A stretch of DNA of 64,000 nucleotides from Dryomyza anilis (GCA_951804985.1 OX638133.1:9010501-9074500), one strand, 5' to 3'; shown: positions 11,999 to 24,589, counted from the first letter of the stretch. The notes: generated from the sequence alone by a model not told the origin. Numbers and translations: made by a program.

Positions 11999-12779
11999 TA
12001 GATATGGGCGCGTGCATTTTTCGTGTCACGCCCGAAAATCTGAGTTCGTGCGTGCAAATCTCCGTGCGTGCCAGTTGCTGTCGTGCCCGTGCGTGTTTCC
12101 AAAATCAGACACGATTAAAGTTTTTTTTTATAGTTTCTACCCCAATTGAAAAAAAACCCTTACTTTCAGCTTCAGAAAATAAAAATTTCGTGGTATTTTA
12201 ACCTTTTCTAAAAAATCTGTTGTTTTAGTTTTACTTATGGATTTAAGAGTATAAAACGGTATCAAACTTAAATTTTGAATTATTTATTAGAGGGGCTAAA
12301 ACCTATTGGAATATAGGTTCCGGTTCGGGTTCCAAGATTTTTTAAAATTGTGGTTCCGGTTTCAACCAACAAATTAAATGGGTTTTGATTTCGGTTCCAT
12401 ACATTTTCAATAACGGTTCCGATTCCGGTTCTTTGCGTTCCCTGACAGGGACTATTATATCTGCTCCGGTTCCGGTTCCGATATTTTTAAAATAGCGGTC
12501 CGATTCCAACCAGAAAAAAATATATGTTACGATTTCAGTTCCGGTTCAACACATTTTTAATAACGATTCTGGTTGTAAAAATCTAAACGGTTCCGGTATT
12601 ATTTTTCACGTTTCGTGTTTTGTCGTGTTTTTCCGTGTTTCTTCGTGTCTTTTAAAAACCCGTGTTTTATCGTGCTTCTCGTGCATGCCTGTAAATTTAC
12701 TCGTCGGGCTCGTGCGTGTCACCTATCGGCGTGCCCGTGCGTGTCCGTGCCATCAAATACAGGCACGCGCTCATCTCTA
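11999..12779. mobile_element. hAT-type non-autonomous element with 8-bp target duplication
   Basis: The element begins TAGATATGGGCGCGTGC and ends with the inverse of TAGAGATGAGCGCGTGC (15 of 17 identical). The 8-bp sequence ATATGTAG flanks both sides exactly (11991-11998 and 12780-12787). An 8-bp duplication and TAGAGATG-type ends are hallmarks of the hAT superfamily. Both subterminal zones are packed with CGTGC/CGTGT motifs. The middle (12300-12600) instead holds many GGTTCCGGTT motifs and may be a second insertion. There is no transposase frame. The exact duplication suggests a fairly recent event. Confidence 0.88.
12300..12600. repeat. GGTTCCG-rich block inside the hAT element
   Basis: Repeats near GGTTCCGGTTC and GATTCCGGTT differ in style from the CGTGC-rich ends. 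A back-to-back TTCCCTGACAGGGAC sits near 12440. It may be a nested element, but I could not define its ends. Confidence 0.4.
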
Positions 12780-12787
12780 ATATGTAG

Positions 12788-13880
12788 TACTATTTTAATA
12801 TTTAGGTTGACATTAAATAAATAACAATCTTTTTGAGAAATCTTTTTTGAGAATCTAATATTTTCGAATTGTAAATAAGTGCAGAATATTGTAAAATTAA
12901 ATGAGTATATGTTATATTTTAACATCAGCTTGATGTAAAATAAATACAGTATGTAGTAAAATTTAAAACAGATGTAGTAATTTATCTAAATATTTGAAAA
13001 CGTATAAATGAAGACAAAATGTAGTTCTTTTAATACAAATTTATGAAAATTTTGCAGTAATGCAGTAAAATTATGTAGTTATTTGCCATACAAAAATGTT
13101 TTCATAAACATCAATGCAGTAAAAACAAAAAGCTATAATTTGAACATAAATTAAATACAAATGTATTTATTTTACAGACTTTTTATTTATTTTTAATACA
13201 GTATTTTGTTCGTTCCAGCCATATCTTTTATAGGCCATTTTCTTTTAAATTTCATATTAAACGAATGTTCAAAAAAAAAACTATTCATAAATTTATTAAC
13301 TTGCGATGTACTATTTTTGATTTAAACTCCACTGCAGGGTTGAAAATAATAAAGACAGAAACAGTAGTAAAAATTAAGACCAAAGATGGCTCATTTTCGT
13401 TTCAAATCTACTTCAGGATTGCTTAATTTCAAGAAAAATCTACGAAATTCTACAAATAATGATCTAAAATTTGAAATAATTAAAAAAATAATTTAAAAAA
13501 AAGACAAAAAATGACATATGTATTAAAAAAAATGACATGTCATCAAAATCCGAGCCCTGATAATAGAATATAAAAGATTATATAAAATAACACAGATTAT
13601 ACCAATAATATAATAGATTATATAAAATATCAAACATTGTTGCATACTTTTTGGCAAATATTAAAAACATTGCATAATTTTGGGCATTAAAACAATAATA
13701 ATTAAAGATACAATTAAAAGAATTTTTACGGCATTTTAAATGAATCAATCAAATAAGATTGACAGCTATAATATGGAGCAAACAATAAACAGTTGTTGCC
13801 CAGTTGTACAGCAACAACTGCAGCGGTATCTTGACCGATTTCTGGTTACCACTCTATAGCGTCGGCCGCACATTGAATTC
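12788..13880. other. AT-rich DNA with dispersed TGTAGTA motifs
   Basis: The text AAATACAGTATGTAGTAAAA occurs left of the hAT element at 11963 and again at 12942. Related CAGTAAAA motifs follow to 13130. I see no gene. Confidence 0.4.
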
Positions 13881-15030
13881 ATTCTATTAATTATTGTGAT
13901 GCTGTGCTGCGTGACCAACTTTAAGTTCAATGCTAAGGCGAATTCTTAAAAGACGGAACAGTTGAAAAAAAATGCAACAACAAGAACAAGAATAGCAACA
14001 ACAACGAAAACGGTAACAGCAGCAGCAGCAACAACAACAACAGTAATAACAAAAAGACAAAACGTTTATTTGTGGAAATTGTGTCAACAAACTGAACACT
14101 GGACAGACGAAGCACATGTGGACGCTAAGAAATGTTGTTGTTGCTGTTGTCAGCGACAACAACAACAACAACAAGAAGTTATCGAATAGAAGCTAGAATG
14201 ATGACGACAATATTAATGATGATCATGACGTTTGTTGTTTATAATGTGTTGGTGGTGTGTTGTTGCTGCGATGACAGCAACATGCAACGTAATCAAATTT
14301 TCTGTTGCCCGCAGAACCGGCTGCTGCTTTGTTACATATCATATGCAGCTGTTGGCGCTGCTGTCGTCGACGATTGTTGCTGCTACAACTAGTGACCAAT
14401 ATTGTGTCATGTTGATTTCCGCTAGCAATAGCAACAACAAGAGAATACAACAACAGCAAAATATAACAACAAAGACAGCAACAACAAAAATACAACAACA
14501 AAAAAACCGCCAACAAACAGAGCAACTTCGAACGTTTTTAACGGCATTTAATACAGGTTTCTTCGCTGCTACTACTACTGCTGTTGATGTTGCTGCCATT
14601 AATTTTATTGTAGTTTGTATGTTGTTGTTGTTGTCGAATTTAGTATATTGCTCTGTTGCTATTATTGTTGTTGTTGTGATCTATAAGAAGCGCCGTTGCT
14701 AGAACCACGTTTAACAACCTGCTCTTCTAGTTCCGCTGCTGGCACTGCTTCTTCTTCTGCTGCTGCTGCTTCTTCTGCTGTTGCTGCTTCTTCTGCTGTT
14801 GCTGCTGTCGCCGCTGGACAGCCTGTTGTCAGCCGCTCAGAGCCCCTAGCGCCAAACCTGCTCAACGGTGTGATTAATTGTTGCCGTTGGCAGTAGTGAC
14901 TGGTAATGATTGGCAGCAGCAAACAATAACAACAGCAGCAGCAATAGAACCTGCACCAAAATCGCCAATAAAATCGTAAAATTCTTGCTCTAATTTTCAA
15001 TAATTGGTCACAGTTAGAAACGTGCAACGA
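13881..15030. other. Trinucleotide-rich unique island (CAA/GCT/TTC runs)
   Basis: The block is dense in CAACAA, GCTGTTGCTG and CTTCTTCTG triplets and is richer in GC than its surroundings. Overlapping frames on both strands stay open because of the triplets. The most protein-like is minus strand 15027-14662, which has an alanine/glutamate-rich run (EEAATAEEAAAAEEE) and a QQQQ end. It has no flanking splice pair that I can defend. Such islands are common in fly introns, UTRs and enhancers. I do not call a gene. Confidence 0.45.
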
Positions 15031-15240
15031 ACAGTAGTTTGTGGCTTAAGTCTTTTGTTATATTTAAGAATTTTTCTATTTTTTGGTTTTTCTATTCTTT
15101 TTTTTTTGATACAACTTTATAAAATTCATAAATATTATTTTAATTTATATTTTTGCAGAATATTAACTATATATAATTTTTTATAAAAACAAAAAAAAAA
15201 AGATTTCAGATTAAATAAGAAATATTTAAAAAGTAAATTA

Positions 15241-15452
15241 AGGATGTGTGCAAATTTGGTCGGTAATGCAGTGTTCGACATTTCAATTTAGCAAATTTTC
15301 GCGCAGACTAAATTGAAATTGATGACAACAAGCATTCATATGATAACCAATTGATTATGGACTTTAACACTTACCGTTTACCGAATGGCGATCAAATGAA
15401 AAGCCGTTCAATTTAGTTTAGTCAGCCATTTAGTCGAATTCGCACACACCCT
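15241..15452. mobile_element. Short inverted-repeat element, 212 bp
   Basis: The left end AGGATGTGTGCAAATT matches the inverse of the right end AGGGTGTGTGCGAATT (14 of 16). Inside, copies of CAATTTAG lie in both orientations. I could not read a convincing target duplication, so the superfamily is open. The terminal style resembles hAT elements. Confidence 0.5.
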
Positions 15453-16683
15453 AAATTTAGAAAATTGGATGACAGCAAACACGATTGATCACCAACTTTA
15501 CCGAATCCCGAACAATTTAGTTTAGTTTTAAAGTTATTAAATCGCGATACAATATAAAAATTCCCTATTATACGTAAAAAAAATAGTTTGATATAAGCAA
15601 AAGAAATTCGAAATGTTTGAAAAATAAAAAAAAATAGGAATTTCATTCTTTTCTTTTGTTTGAATTTTTAAAAATTGTATGCTAAATTGAAAATTTGAAA
15701 AATGTGCTATATCTCAAAAACTAGAGCCAATTTGATAAAACCATGTCAACAAATTTGTCGGACAGTGTTATTCATCATATTCCAATTTTTAGAATAAAAC
15801 TTTTTTTAACAGATTAACTTTCAAATTTTGTTTAAATGTTTTGTGGATTGTTAGTGCCAATAATTTCCAATTTTAAATGCTCTGTTGGTTTGATTTATTA
15901 TGTTATTTTGTTAAACTCAGTTTTCATTCAATCGCTTTTTTATATCTTAAAGTTTAATAGGCGGCAGTTTAATATGCTTTATAAATATTTCGCAATTTAT
16001 GATTATAAACCGTAAAAACATTAAATCATTAATAATTCACTATATAAAAGCATTGTTTTTGGGTGGTCTAGCAAGCAGTTACATTCAAAGACCTTTTACC
16101 AAGAAACTACGTAGTTCAATGTATTGGAGAAATGTTTTATTATTCGAAGTTTTCACTCTTTTTTCAGTTAATAAAATATAGTTATGTTCTATTGCATTAA
16201 AGTTATTTAAATTTTGAAATTTAATTTAAATAAGTTCAATAAATTAATTGAAATGTTCAAAATTGTTTGTATCAGACACATGCAGCAATAGAACGAACTA
16301 ATTATTTTTGAAAATTAATAAAATTCATTTTACATCAAATACAAACATATCTATATACATAAATTCATTTATTAAATATTAAATCGCAATTTAAAAATGT
16401 TTTTAATCGATATCGATGACACTCTTACGTTGAAATCTTTTAGTATTTTTAAAAATCTTTGATAAATAATATTTATTATTTTAGATGGCAAAGAATTCTC
16501 AGTTAACACGATTTTTTAAGATAAAATTTGCCTTTCAAAAAGCAACACAATTTTCAATATAAAAAAAATTATAAATAAATACTCAAAATAATTCTCTCTT
16601 TTCCGATCGAATTGATAAAAATAATTACTCAACTCTATCGTAAACAAAATATAACGTCGGAATGCCGTTCCGTTCGAAAATAT
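15453..16683. other. AT-rich DNA without visible features
   Basis: No domain-bearing frame, splice pair or clear repeat was found. 16600-16680 is less AT-rich and borders a probable LTR. Confidence 0.45.
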
Positions 16684-17084
16684 TGTTACGAAGAGAGGTA
16701 ATTTGCCCCATAGTGCAAGAAATCAACAATAATAAATGAGACGCAAGACAATTCAGCGCACTAAGCAATGTGTTATAAAGAGAGAGCGAAAAAGAGATGC
16801 CAATAGCATGCGTCATTCACGAAACGAGTAGAAGGTTCTCGAAATTTGTCGAAACGTGTCGAACTGATGCATGCAGTATATAAGGGCGACGCATCTGAGC
16901 CCGAGCACTTCAGTAGTGATTCAAAAGTGGTCGAGTGCATCTCGTGTGATAAATGTCAAGTTAAATTGTGGACATGCAGCAGTTGTTAGAATTTGTTATT
17001 AGTAAAATTGTTTATTAAAGTGAATTAATAAAGTTATTTGTTATAATTTAAACCAAACATAAGAGTGTTTTTATTTTGTACACA
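16684..17084 (+). mobile_element. Probable solo LTR of a retrotransposon
   Basis: The block begins TGTTACGAAGAGAGG and probably ends TTTTGTACACA, giving TG...CA termini and about 401 bp. It has promoter order as in fly Ty3-type LTRs: TATATAAG at 16877, an initiator-like TCAGT at 16910, then AATAAA at 17027. The flanks ATAT and ATAC are one mismatch from a 4-bp duplication. No primer-binding site, internal region or second LTR is nearby. It could instead be a host promoter with its own polyA-like sequence, but the compact LTR layout argues against that. Confidence 0.5.
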
Positions 17085-17380
17085 ATACAGAGATACGAAC
17101 TTGTAGAACAGTTTTCCGTAGACTGAATTTTCATACCAATATTTTGTATTCAATTTTCATACAAAATATTTCCGTACGGAAAAACTTCTACGGAATATTT
17201 TGATCACGATTTAGCTAACCATAAATATGTTTATAAATATAATGAACAAATTCATAAATAGGAAACACAGCAGTTCATTCATAAATTTAAAAATGTCCCA
17301 ATTAATACAAATACGTTTTTGCAAACCAAGAAATTATAGAAAAAAAAACAAATATATAAAAAAAAAAAAATTATATCGAA
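17085..17380. other. AT-rich DNA with a small hairpin
   Basis: Around 17115-17205, TTCCGTAGACTGAATTTTC and CGTACGGAAAAACTTCTACG form short inverted matches. Nothing else is recognised. Confidence 0.35.
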
Positions 17381-17389
17381 GAATTTAAT

Positions 17390-17580
17390 TTTTCAAAACA
17401 TGATTCATTGTATTGAAGAACAATTAATAATATGATCACTACAAAACATCAATGTTATGAATAATTTGATGAATGAAATCTACTTTTCATTACAATAATA
17501 AACAAATACATAAGGCACAAAATATATGTACATCATATTGATGAATTGTGTACATCAAACCAAATTTTAATTTAGTATTT
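17390..17580 (-). repeat. Fragment of the 'TTCATCAATATGATGTACA' element
   Basis: TTCATTGTATTGAAGAAC at 17405 and TACATCATATTGATGAATT near 17530 are the reverse complement of the 3' part of the element at 33829-35457. It appears to be a diverged, truncated antisense copy. Confidence 0.5.
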
Positions 17581-18090
17581 TTTTTTCATTAATTTTTTCC
17601 ATATTTAAAATTATCAAGTTGTTTTTCTTTATTATTATTGTTTTATTACACCGTCCGACACTATTTTTAACTCATAAAAAAACGAATTGTACTTGAAACT
17701 AGGGACTATTATAAGAATTTGTGTGTAACCAGTTTTGTTAGATTTTAGCGCGAGAATTCAGCACAACTTAAAAATATACATTTATATAATTTATATTTGT
17801 TTAACAATTTCTAATGGCGGGAATTCTGGACAAATTTACCCTTCTTTCAGGGTCATGTGTCACGTTTGAGGTGTTTTCACGAACGTGATTTGCGGTTTTT
17901 ATTTGCATTTGAATTACAAATGAATATCATATTTTCATAATAAAAATAATATTTTTTGCGTCATATATTTTGTAACTGCGATCTCTGAGTATGAATATGA
18001 AAATAAATATGAATATGAAAATAAATATTCATTATTAAAAGGTATATTTATAAAAAAAAAATATTTTGAAAAAAAAAATTAGTTATTTTT
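17581..18090. other. AT-rich DNA without visible features
   Basis: I find no gene or clear repeat in this stretch. Confidence 0.4.
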
Positions 18091-18640
18091 AATGGTGATT
18101 CCACGTCAGATCAACCGAAGGTTTGGCATCACCATGTCAGAAATTAATGAAATTTGGTAGGGTGATTTAATGACTTGAAATCGCAAAATTTCAGTTTTCT
18201 AACTGCAGTGGTTTCAGAGATATGAGTCCTTGAAATATGAAAAACTCACAAAAAATGCACAAAGTTGCACTAGCTTAACTTACTGTAACTTAGTAAATAG
18301 TTAACTTACTGAAACCATTTAAACGACCATGTAAAGATTATGAAACTGATCAAAAGTGGAAATATTAAAATTTTTAATATTAGGGTGACCATAGGTAGAT
18401 ATTAATCATAATATTATTAAAAAAGGGTTATCTCAATAACTCCCTTTTTTAAAATTAAAAAAATATATATGTTAAAGAGTATCCTTTTTTAATATTAGGG
18501 TGACCATAGGTAGATAATAATCATAATATTATTAAAAAAGGATTATCTCAACAACTCCCTTTTTTAAAATTAAAAATATATATATATATATATATATGTT
18601 AAAGAGTATCCTTTTGCTAATAAACTGTCAAAATGTCAGG
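18091..18640. repeat. Tandem duplication (114-bp unit) with an adjacent ATGGTGATTCCACG repeat
   Basis: AATATTAGGGTGACCATAGG occurs at 18377 and 18491, followed each time by AGATANTAATCATAATATT and AACTCCCTTTTTTAAAATT, so the unit is 114 bp. Just upstream, ATGGTGATTCCACGTCAGATC resembles the terminal text of the fold-back element at 53934 (GGCCATTCCACACCAAATC). The block may be an edge of a related element, but I could not find its other end. Confidence 0.5.
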
Positions 18641-18939
18641 GTTGTGTTCGGGCTTGTTCTCGAGTTATTAATAAAAATGTTTTATAAAATAAAAATGTTC
18701 ATATGACATTTTTATTAGAAAATTTTGTAATTATTTTCTTTGTAATGTTATTAAACTATAAAAGCCAATAAAATTTATTTTATAGCTTTTAAAAACAATA
18801 ATTAATTTGGGGTGACCATATTTGTGAGTTGACCAACCGTAAATATAGATCATTGGCTGAATTTTACTTTACCAGCCGAAGTGAAATATCTTTTTTTTCT
18901 TTTTCAAACTATCCCCTCTGTTTGGATTCAAAATAAAAA

Positions 18940-19165
18940 TAAATATGTAAATTAGGGTGCGGTACCCTAGAAAAATCGAAAAAATTTACACCTACCTATA
19001 TGAACATAAGGTACTCAAATGAAAGGTAATGATCTCACGATTGTGAATATAAAAATGGATAATGTTTGGATTAGACTAAAACACATTTGCATTTTAATGT
19101 TTAAAAAAAAAAAATGTTGTTTGTTTTTCGACCAAAAATAGAGTTATTGCAAAAAAGTTATTGCC
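18940..19165. repeat. Repeat fragment sharing a block with the DINE-1-like element
   Basis: TTACACCTACCTATATGAAC followed by GGTACTCAAATGAAAGG (18985-19026) parallels GTACACCTACCCATTTG and GGTATCAAATGAATGG in the element at 49873-50540. The rest is AT-rich. Confidence 0.4.
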
Positions 19166-20215
19166 TCAAGGTTTTTAAAATATTTTGGGGATCAATATCA
19201 AAATATCAATGACCTCCACTTTTCATTGAAAATCAATTCGAATTTGATTACAACCGTTTATTTTTCTAAAAATTATAATTTCTCAATTATCCCATGTCTC
19301 ATATATATTCAAATATTTTTTTTCTCTGCATGTACAGTGTAAACTCGTGCTCAATACAAATGCAACATAAAAATAATAATATATGTCCTGACCGGCGAAA
19401 GCAACACAGCCCACAGTTGGTCCCCACGCAAAGACATAACAAAATTGCAAATAATTTTCACATTGAAGTCAACGGCCTTCATTAAATAACAAGCAACATG
19501 TTGTTGCAAATGCAAAAAAAAAAACAAAATAAAAATAATTGTTTTTATTCTCTAAAACAAAAACAAAAAATAAAAGCACGATTTTTGTAGAGACCCCAAA
19601 GTATTTCAGCTTTAAGTTGCAGAGTTTCAGCACCAAATGCTAGAAAAATGTGTACGATTTTTGTCAAGTTGTCTATGTTGTTGCTGTTCTTAGTAATATT
19701 GCTCGCTATTTGCAACAACCTAACAAGATAAGAAATCAGTCGATTATTTTTTATTAGTTTTTGTTTTGTTTTCTTTTTTCAAGTGAATTTGTTTTCAACT
19801 ATCTTTGTAATTTTTTGTTCTTGTCCACTCTGAAGTAATTACATTGTTGTTACTGCTGCCTTTGTGTTGTTGCTCGTTGTAGACAACTTTAAGGCAAGTA
19901 GATTATTTTTTGGTGGCGCGTGTTCTGCACCGCTGACCAGCAGCGCCTTCATCCTTGGCTGCTGCTGGTCGACGCGACGAGCAGCGCCTCAGGCAACAAG
20001 TGCTGCTGCTGCATTGATGTGTTATTTATTGTTGTTGGATGCTGCTGTTGTCGGTGCAATTGTTGCATGCCCAAGGCACATTACTCGCCAAGAAACCCAC
20101 ATCAAGTGAAGCCAAGTGCGCCAAATTGTTGCAACGAAGTGAGACAAACAAACACTAATATGTTAATGATGTTGGTGGCAAAACAGGGTCCATTTTTAAT
20201 TCAAATTGTTTAAAA
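19166..20215. other. Unique island, partly trinucleotide-rich
   Basis: 19610-20200 is less AT-rich, with TGTTGTTGCTG and GCTGCTGCTG motifs. Overlapping plus-strand frames at 19864-20109 and 19920-20213 are triplet products without a recognisable domain. It is probably host non-coding DNA. Confidence 0.4.
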
Positions 20216-20216
20216 A

Positions 20217-20400
20217 ATTAAAAAAATTAAAGAATTTAAATAATTTATAAATTAAAAAAAATTAAGAATTTAAATAATTTATAAATTTAAATAATTTATA
20301 AATTTAAATAATTTATAAATTTAAATAATTTATAAATTTAAATAATTTATAAATTTTAAGAATTTAATAATTTTAACATTTTTTGAATTTTAAATTAAAA
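20217..20400. repeat. 17-bp AT repeat
   Basis: About five units of AATTTAAATAATTTATA run from 20263 to 20357, with diverged units on either side. It abuts the 9-bp satellite. Confidence 0.75.
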
Positions 20401-20430
20401 ACAAGTTATGAATTTAGTTCGAATACAATT

Positions 20431-22448
20431 ATGAATATATTATGAATATATTTATATTATGAATATTATGAATATTATGAATATTATGAATATTATGAAT
20501 ATTATGAATATTATGAATATTATGAATATTATGAATATTATGAATATTATGAATATTATGAATATTATGAATATTATGAATATTATGAATATTATGAATA
20601 TTATGAATATTATGAATATTATGAATATTATGAATATTATGAATATTATGAATATTATGAATATTATGAATATTATGAATATTATGAATATTATGAATAT
20701 TATGAATATAATGAATATTATGAATATTATGAATATTATGAATATTATGAATATTATGAATATTATGAATATTATGAATATTATGAATATTATGAATATT
20801 ATGAATATTATGAATATTATGAATATTATGAATATTATGAATATTATGAATATTATGAATATTATGAATATTATGAATATTATGAATATTATGAATATTA
20901 TGAATATTATGAATATTATGAATATTATGAATATTATGAATATTATGAATATTATGAATATTATGAATATTATGAATATTATGAATATTATGAATATTAT
21001 GAATATTATGAATATTATGAATATTATGAATATTATGAATATTATGAATATTATGAATATTATGAATATTATGAATATTATGAATATTATGAATATTATG
21101 AATATTATGAATATTATGAATATTATGAATATTATGAATATTATGAATATTATGAATATTATGAATATTATGAATATTATGAATATTATGAATATTATGA
21201 ATATTATGAATATTATGAATATTATGAATATTATGAATATTATGAATATTATGAATATTATGAATATTATGAATATTATGAATATTATGAATATTATGAA
21301 TATAATGAATATTATGAATATTATGAATATTATGAATATTATGAATATTATGAATATTATGAATATTATGAATATTATGAATATTATGAATATTATGAAT
21401 ATTATGAATATTATGAATATTATGAATATTATGAATATTATGAATATTATGAATATTATGAATATTATGAATATTATGAATATTATGAATATTATGAATA
21501 TTATGAATATTATGAATATTATGAATATTATGAATATTATGAATATTATGAATATTATGAATATTATGAATATTATGAATATTATGAATATTATGAATAT
21601 TATGAATATTATGAATATTATGAATATTATGAATATTATGAATATAATGAATATTATGAATATTATGAATATTATGAATATTATGAATATTATGAATATT
21701 ATGAATATTATGAATATTATGAATATTATGAATATTATGAATATTATGAATATTATGAATATTATGAATATTATGAATATTATAAATATTATGGATATTA
21801 TGAATATTGTGAATATTATGAATATTGTGAATATTATGAATATTGTGAATATTATGAATATTATGAATATTATGAATATTATGAATATTATGAATATTAT
21901 GAATATTATGAATATTATGAATATTATGAATATTATGAATATTATGAATATTATGAATATTATGAATATTATGAATATTATGAATATTATGAATATTATG
22001 AATATTATGAATATTATGAATATTATGAATATTATGAATATTATGAATATTATGAATATTATGAATATTATGAATATTATGAATATTATGAATATTATGA
22101 ATATTATGAATATTATGAATATTATGAATATTATGAATATTATGAATATTATGAATATTATGAATATTATGAATATTATGAATATTATGAATATTATGAA
22201 TATTATGAATATTATGAATATTATGAATATTATGAATATTATGAATATTATGAATATTATGAATATTATGAATATTATGAATATTATGAATATTATGAAT
22301 ATTATGAATATTATGAATATTATGAATATTATGAATATTATGAATATTATGAATATTATGAATATTATGAATATTATGAATATTATGAATATTATGAATA
22401 TTATGAATATTATGAATATTATGAAAATTATGAATTTTATGAATATTT
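20431..22448 (+). repeat. 9-bp satellite (ATGAATATT)n, about 221 units
   Basis: The array is almost perfectly regular for 2 kb. Rare variants are informative: single AATATAATG units near 20706, 21301 and 21641, and a patch at 21781-21850 where GTGAATATT alternates with ATGAATATT three times. Because nine is a multiple of three and the unit contains no in-frame stop, a 663-codon frame (Met-Asn-Ile repeats) is open. I regard it as non-coding. The same unit occurs inverted at 23123-23760. Confidence 0.95.
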
Positions 22449-23122
22449 AATGAAATGATGAGAATACTTTCAAGTTACCAATTCGCACTATAAAGTTTAT
22501 TCACGAATGCAGATTAAATATCTTAAGAAATTTGTTAAACTTTTAACTCTTTTACAAATCTGCCAAATGCTAAGTCTTGGTAGATGTCTGTGCAACGTCG
22601 GTCTTTCCTTCGTTTAATCACAAAATAAATAGAAGAAAAAATCCATACAAATGGCATGAAATAAATTTGGCTCAGACGCAGCACCACAACATGAGACGGG
22701 GGCTGGATGGTGGTGCAGGTCTTTTAGCCAAAGAAGTAGTAGTAGTAGAAGAAGCGGCTCTTCGCCGCGTTTGGTATTTGTTCACTGCATCCGCATCAAC
22801 TTTTGTAGCAACTTCAGTTTCTACCAACTTCGAATTCAACTCTACTCGAAGTAGTATAAGTTGGTCTGACTGGATGGCAGCCTGTCTGGCTGGGTTTTTT
22901 TCTATATGTTAGATTAGACCTTGATTAAGGTCATTCGCTTGAACACGGCATCACAGTAGCAGTTGTGCGACGATCGGCAACATGTTGAAGACTCCTTTTT
23001 TAATAATTTATTGCACAGAGGGTTGATGTTTGGATTAGTTATGGTTTCAAAATTATTCAAATAAAAGTGTAAAATAGAAAAATAGATTGGCAACATGTAA
23101 GACCGACTTTGAATACCCGAAC
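22449..23122. other. Unique spacer between inverted satellite arrays
   Basis: The spacer is non-repetitive and less AT-rich. A 111-codon plus-strand frame (22577-22912) and a 60-codon minus frame show no domain. The spacer would be the loop if the flanking arrays paired. Confidence 0.45.
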
Positions 23123-23760
23123 TTCATAAAATTCATAATATTCATAATATTCATAATATTCATAATATTCATAATATTCATAATATTCATAATATTCATA
23201 ATATTCATAATATTCATAATATTCATAATATTCATAATATTCATAATATTCATAATATTCATAATATTCATAATATTCATAATATTCATAATATTCATAA
23301 TATTCATAATATTCATAATATTCATAATATTCATAATATTCATAATATTCATAATATTCATAATATTCATAATATTCATAATATTCATAATATTCATAAT
23401 ATTCATAATATTCATAATATTCATAATATTCATAATATTCATAATATTCATAATATTCATAATATTCATAATATTCATAATATTCATAATATTCATAATA
23501 TTCATAATATTCATAATATTCATAAAATTCATAGTATTCATAATATTCATAATATTCATAATATTCATAATATTCATAATATTCATAATATTCATAATAT
23601 TCATAATATTCATAATATTCATAATATTCATTAAATTCATTAAATTCATAAAATTCATAATATTCATAAAATTCATAAAATTCATAATATTCATAAAATT
23701 CATAAAATTCTTTAAATTCATAATACTTATTCATAAATTCATAAAAATTTTATATTTATA
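23123..23760 (-). repeat. 9-bp satellite, inverted array with transitional units
   Basis: It carries (ATTCATAAT)n, the reverse complement of the 20.4-kb unit, for about 57 units. From about 23625 the unit type changes to ATTCATTAA and ATTCATAAA before it decays. ATTCATTAA is the unit of the next array. The long frames on both strands are period-9 artefacts. Confidence 0.92.
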
Positions 23761-24540
23761 TATAATTATTAAAATTAGCTAATTTCACAAATATGTACAA
23801 ATATGTATTATAAACATGGCTACAAACATCTCAAATAGCAGCCACTGTAGCAATTACTGCCCATTGCATTTTTGAACTAAGTCACGACGTTTCTTCGTAA
23901 AATGTTTTTCACTGTTCTCAACATTCTCAACACCTTCATTTCTTAGACTTTTATTTACCTATTATTTGTTTTTACTGCACCCTAAAATACAAAATAAATT
24001 CTCCCGTCTTCGTGTGTCCATGACCATTGCAGTAATTGACTCAAATGGAATTTAATTTGTTGCAGACACGTTCTGGTGTTGTCATTGTCGACACTGTTGT
24101 TTTGTTTTTCTAGTGTTTTTGGTGCAGTTGCTGCTTGCTGCAGGCTGAGAAATTGAACAGATCGCTTACAGCTGCCTTCAGCATCATTGCGCCGCGGCCC
24201 CTCAAGTGCAGTCACTATCAACGCGACAGAGAGACTGGCGGACTGAACGACAGCCTTGTTTCTAGCACCATTGAAATTTCTTTTGTTAAAAAATCATGGC
24301 ATTTAAATAAAATATGAGATGAGATGGCTCTTGTAGTTGTTGTGGTTTAAAGAATCGTTAATGTCTGGGGGGTTTTGTGAAGTGGGTTCGTCGTAGTTGT
24401 TGTCACTGGTAATTGTTTAATTGCTGGCAATTGTTTGGTTTTGGTTAAAAGAAAAATAAGACGGACCTATGAATTTCTAGTCAAATTTTAGAGGAAAAAC
24501 AAAAGACTTAAGCAGCGAACTTGCCGATAATTTTAAAATC
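23761..24540. other. Unique island between satellite arrays
   Basis: 23800-24470 is non-repetitive, with a GC-richer core (CATTGCGCCGCGGCCCC at 24185). Short frames on both strands (24221-23982 minus, 24135-24317 plus) lack domains and splice pairs. It could hold regulatory or untranslated host sequence. Confidence 0.4.
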
Positions 24541-24589
24541 TTTTATTAAAAATAAAAATAATTTTATAAATTATTAAAAATTATGAAAA

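Noticed and set aside
14232..14702. 156-codon plus-strand frame
   Set aside because: It overlaps open frames on the other strand, and all result from CAA/GTT triplet runs. No splice or domain evidence.
14662..15027. Ala/Glu-rich minus-strand frame as a gene
   Set aside because: It is attractive by composition but made of GCA/GAA triplets, and no acceptor/donor pair or homology supports it.
20459..22450. 663-codon open frame of Met-Asn-Ile repeats
   Set aside because: It is an automatic product of a 9-bp satellite with no in-frame stop. There is no domain, no codon variation and no promoter or splice context.
22577..22912. 111-codon frame in the satellite spacer
   Set aside because: No domain, no start context, no conservation evidence.
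23053..23782. Long overlapping frames on both strands (IIF and YYE repeats)
   Set aside because: Three frames stay open at once because the period is nine. They are satellite artefacts.
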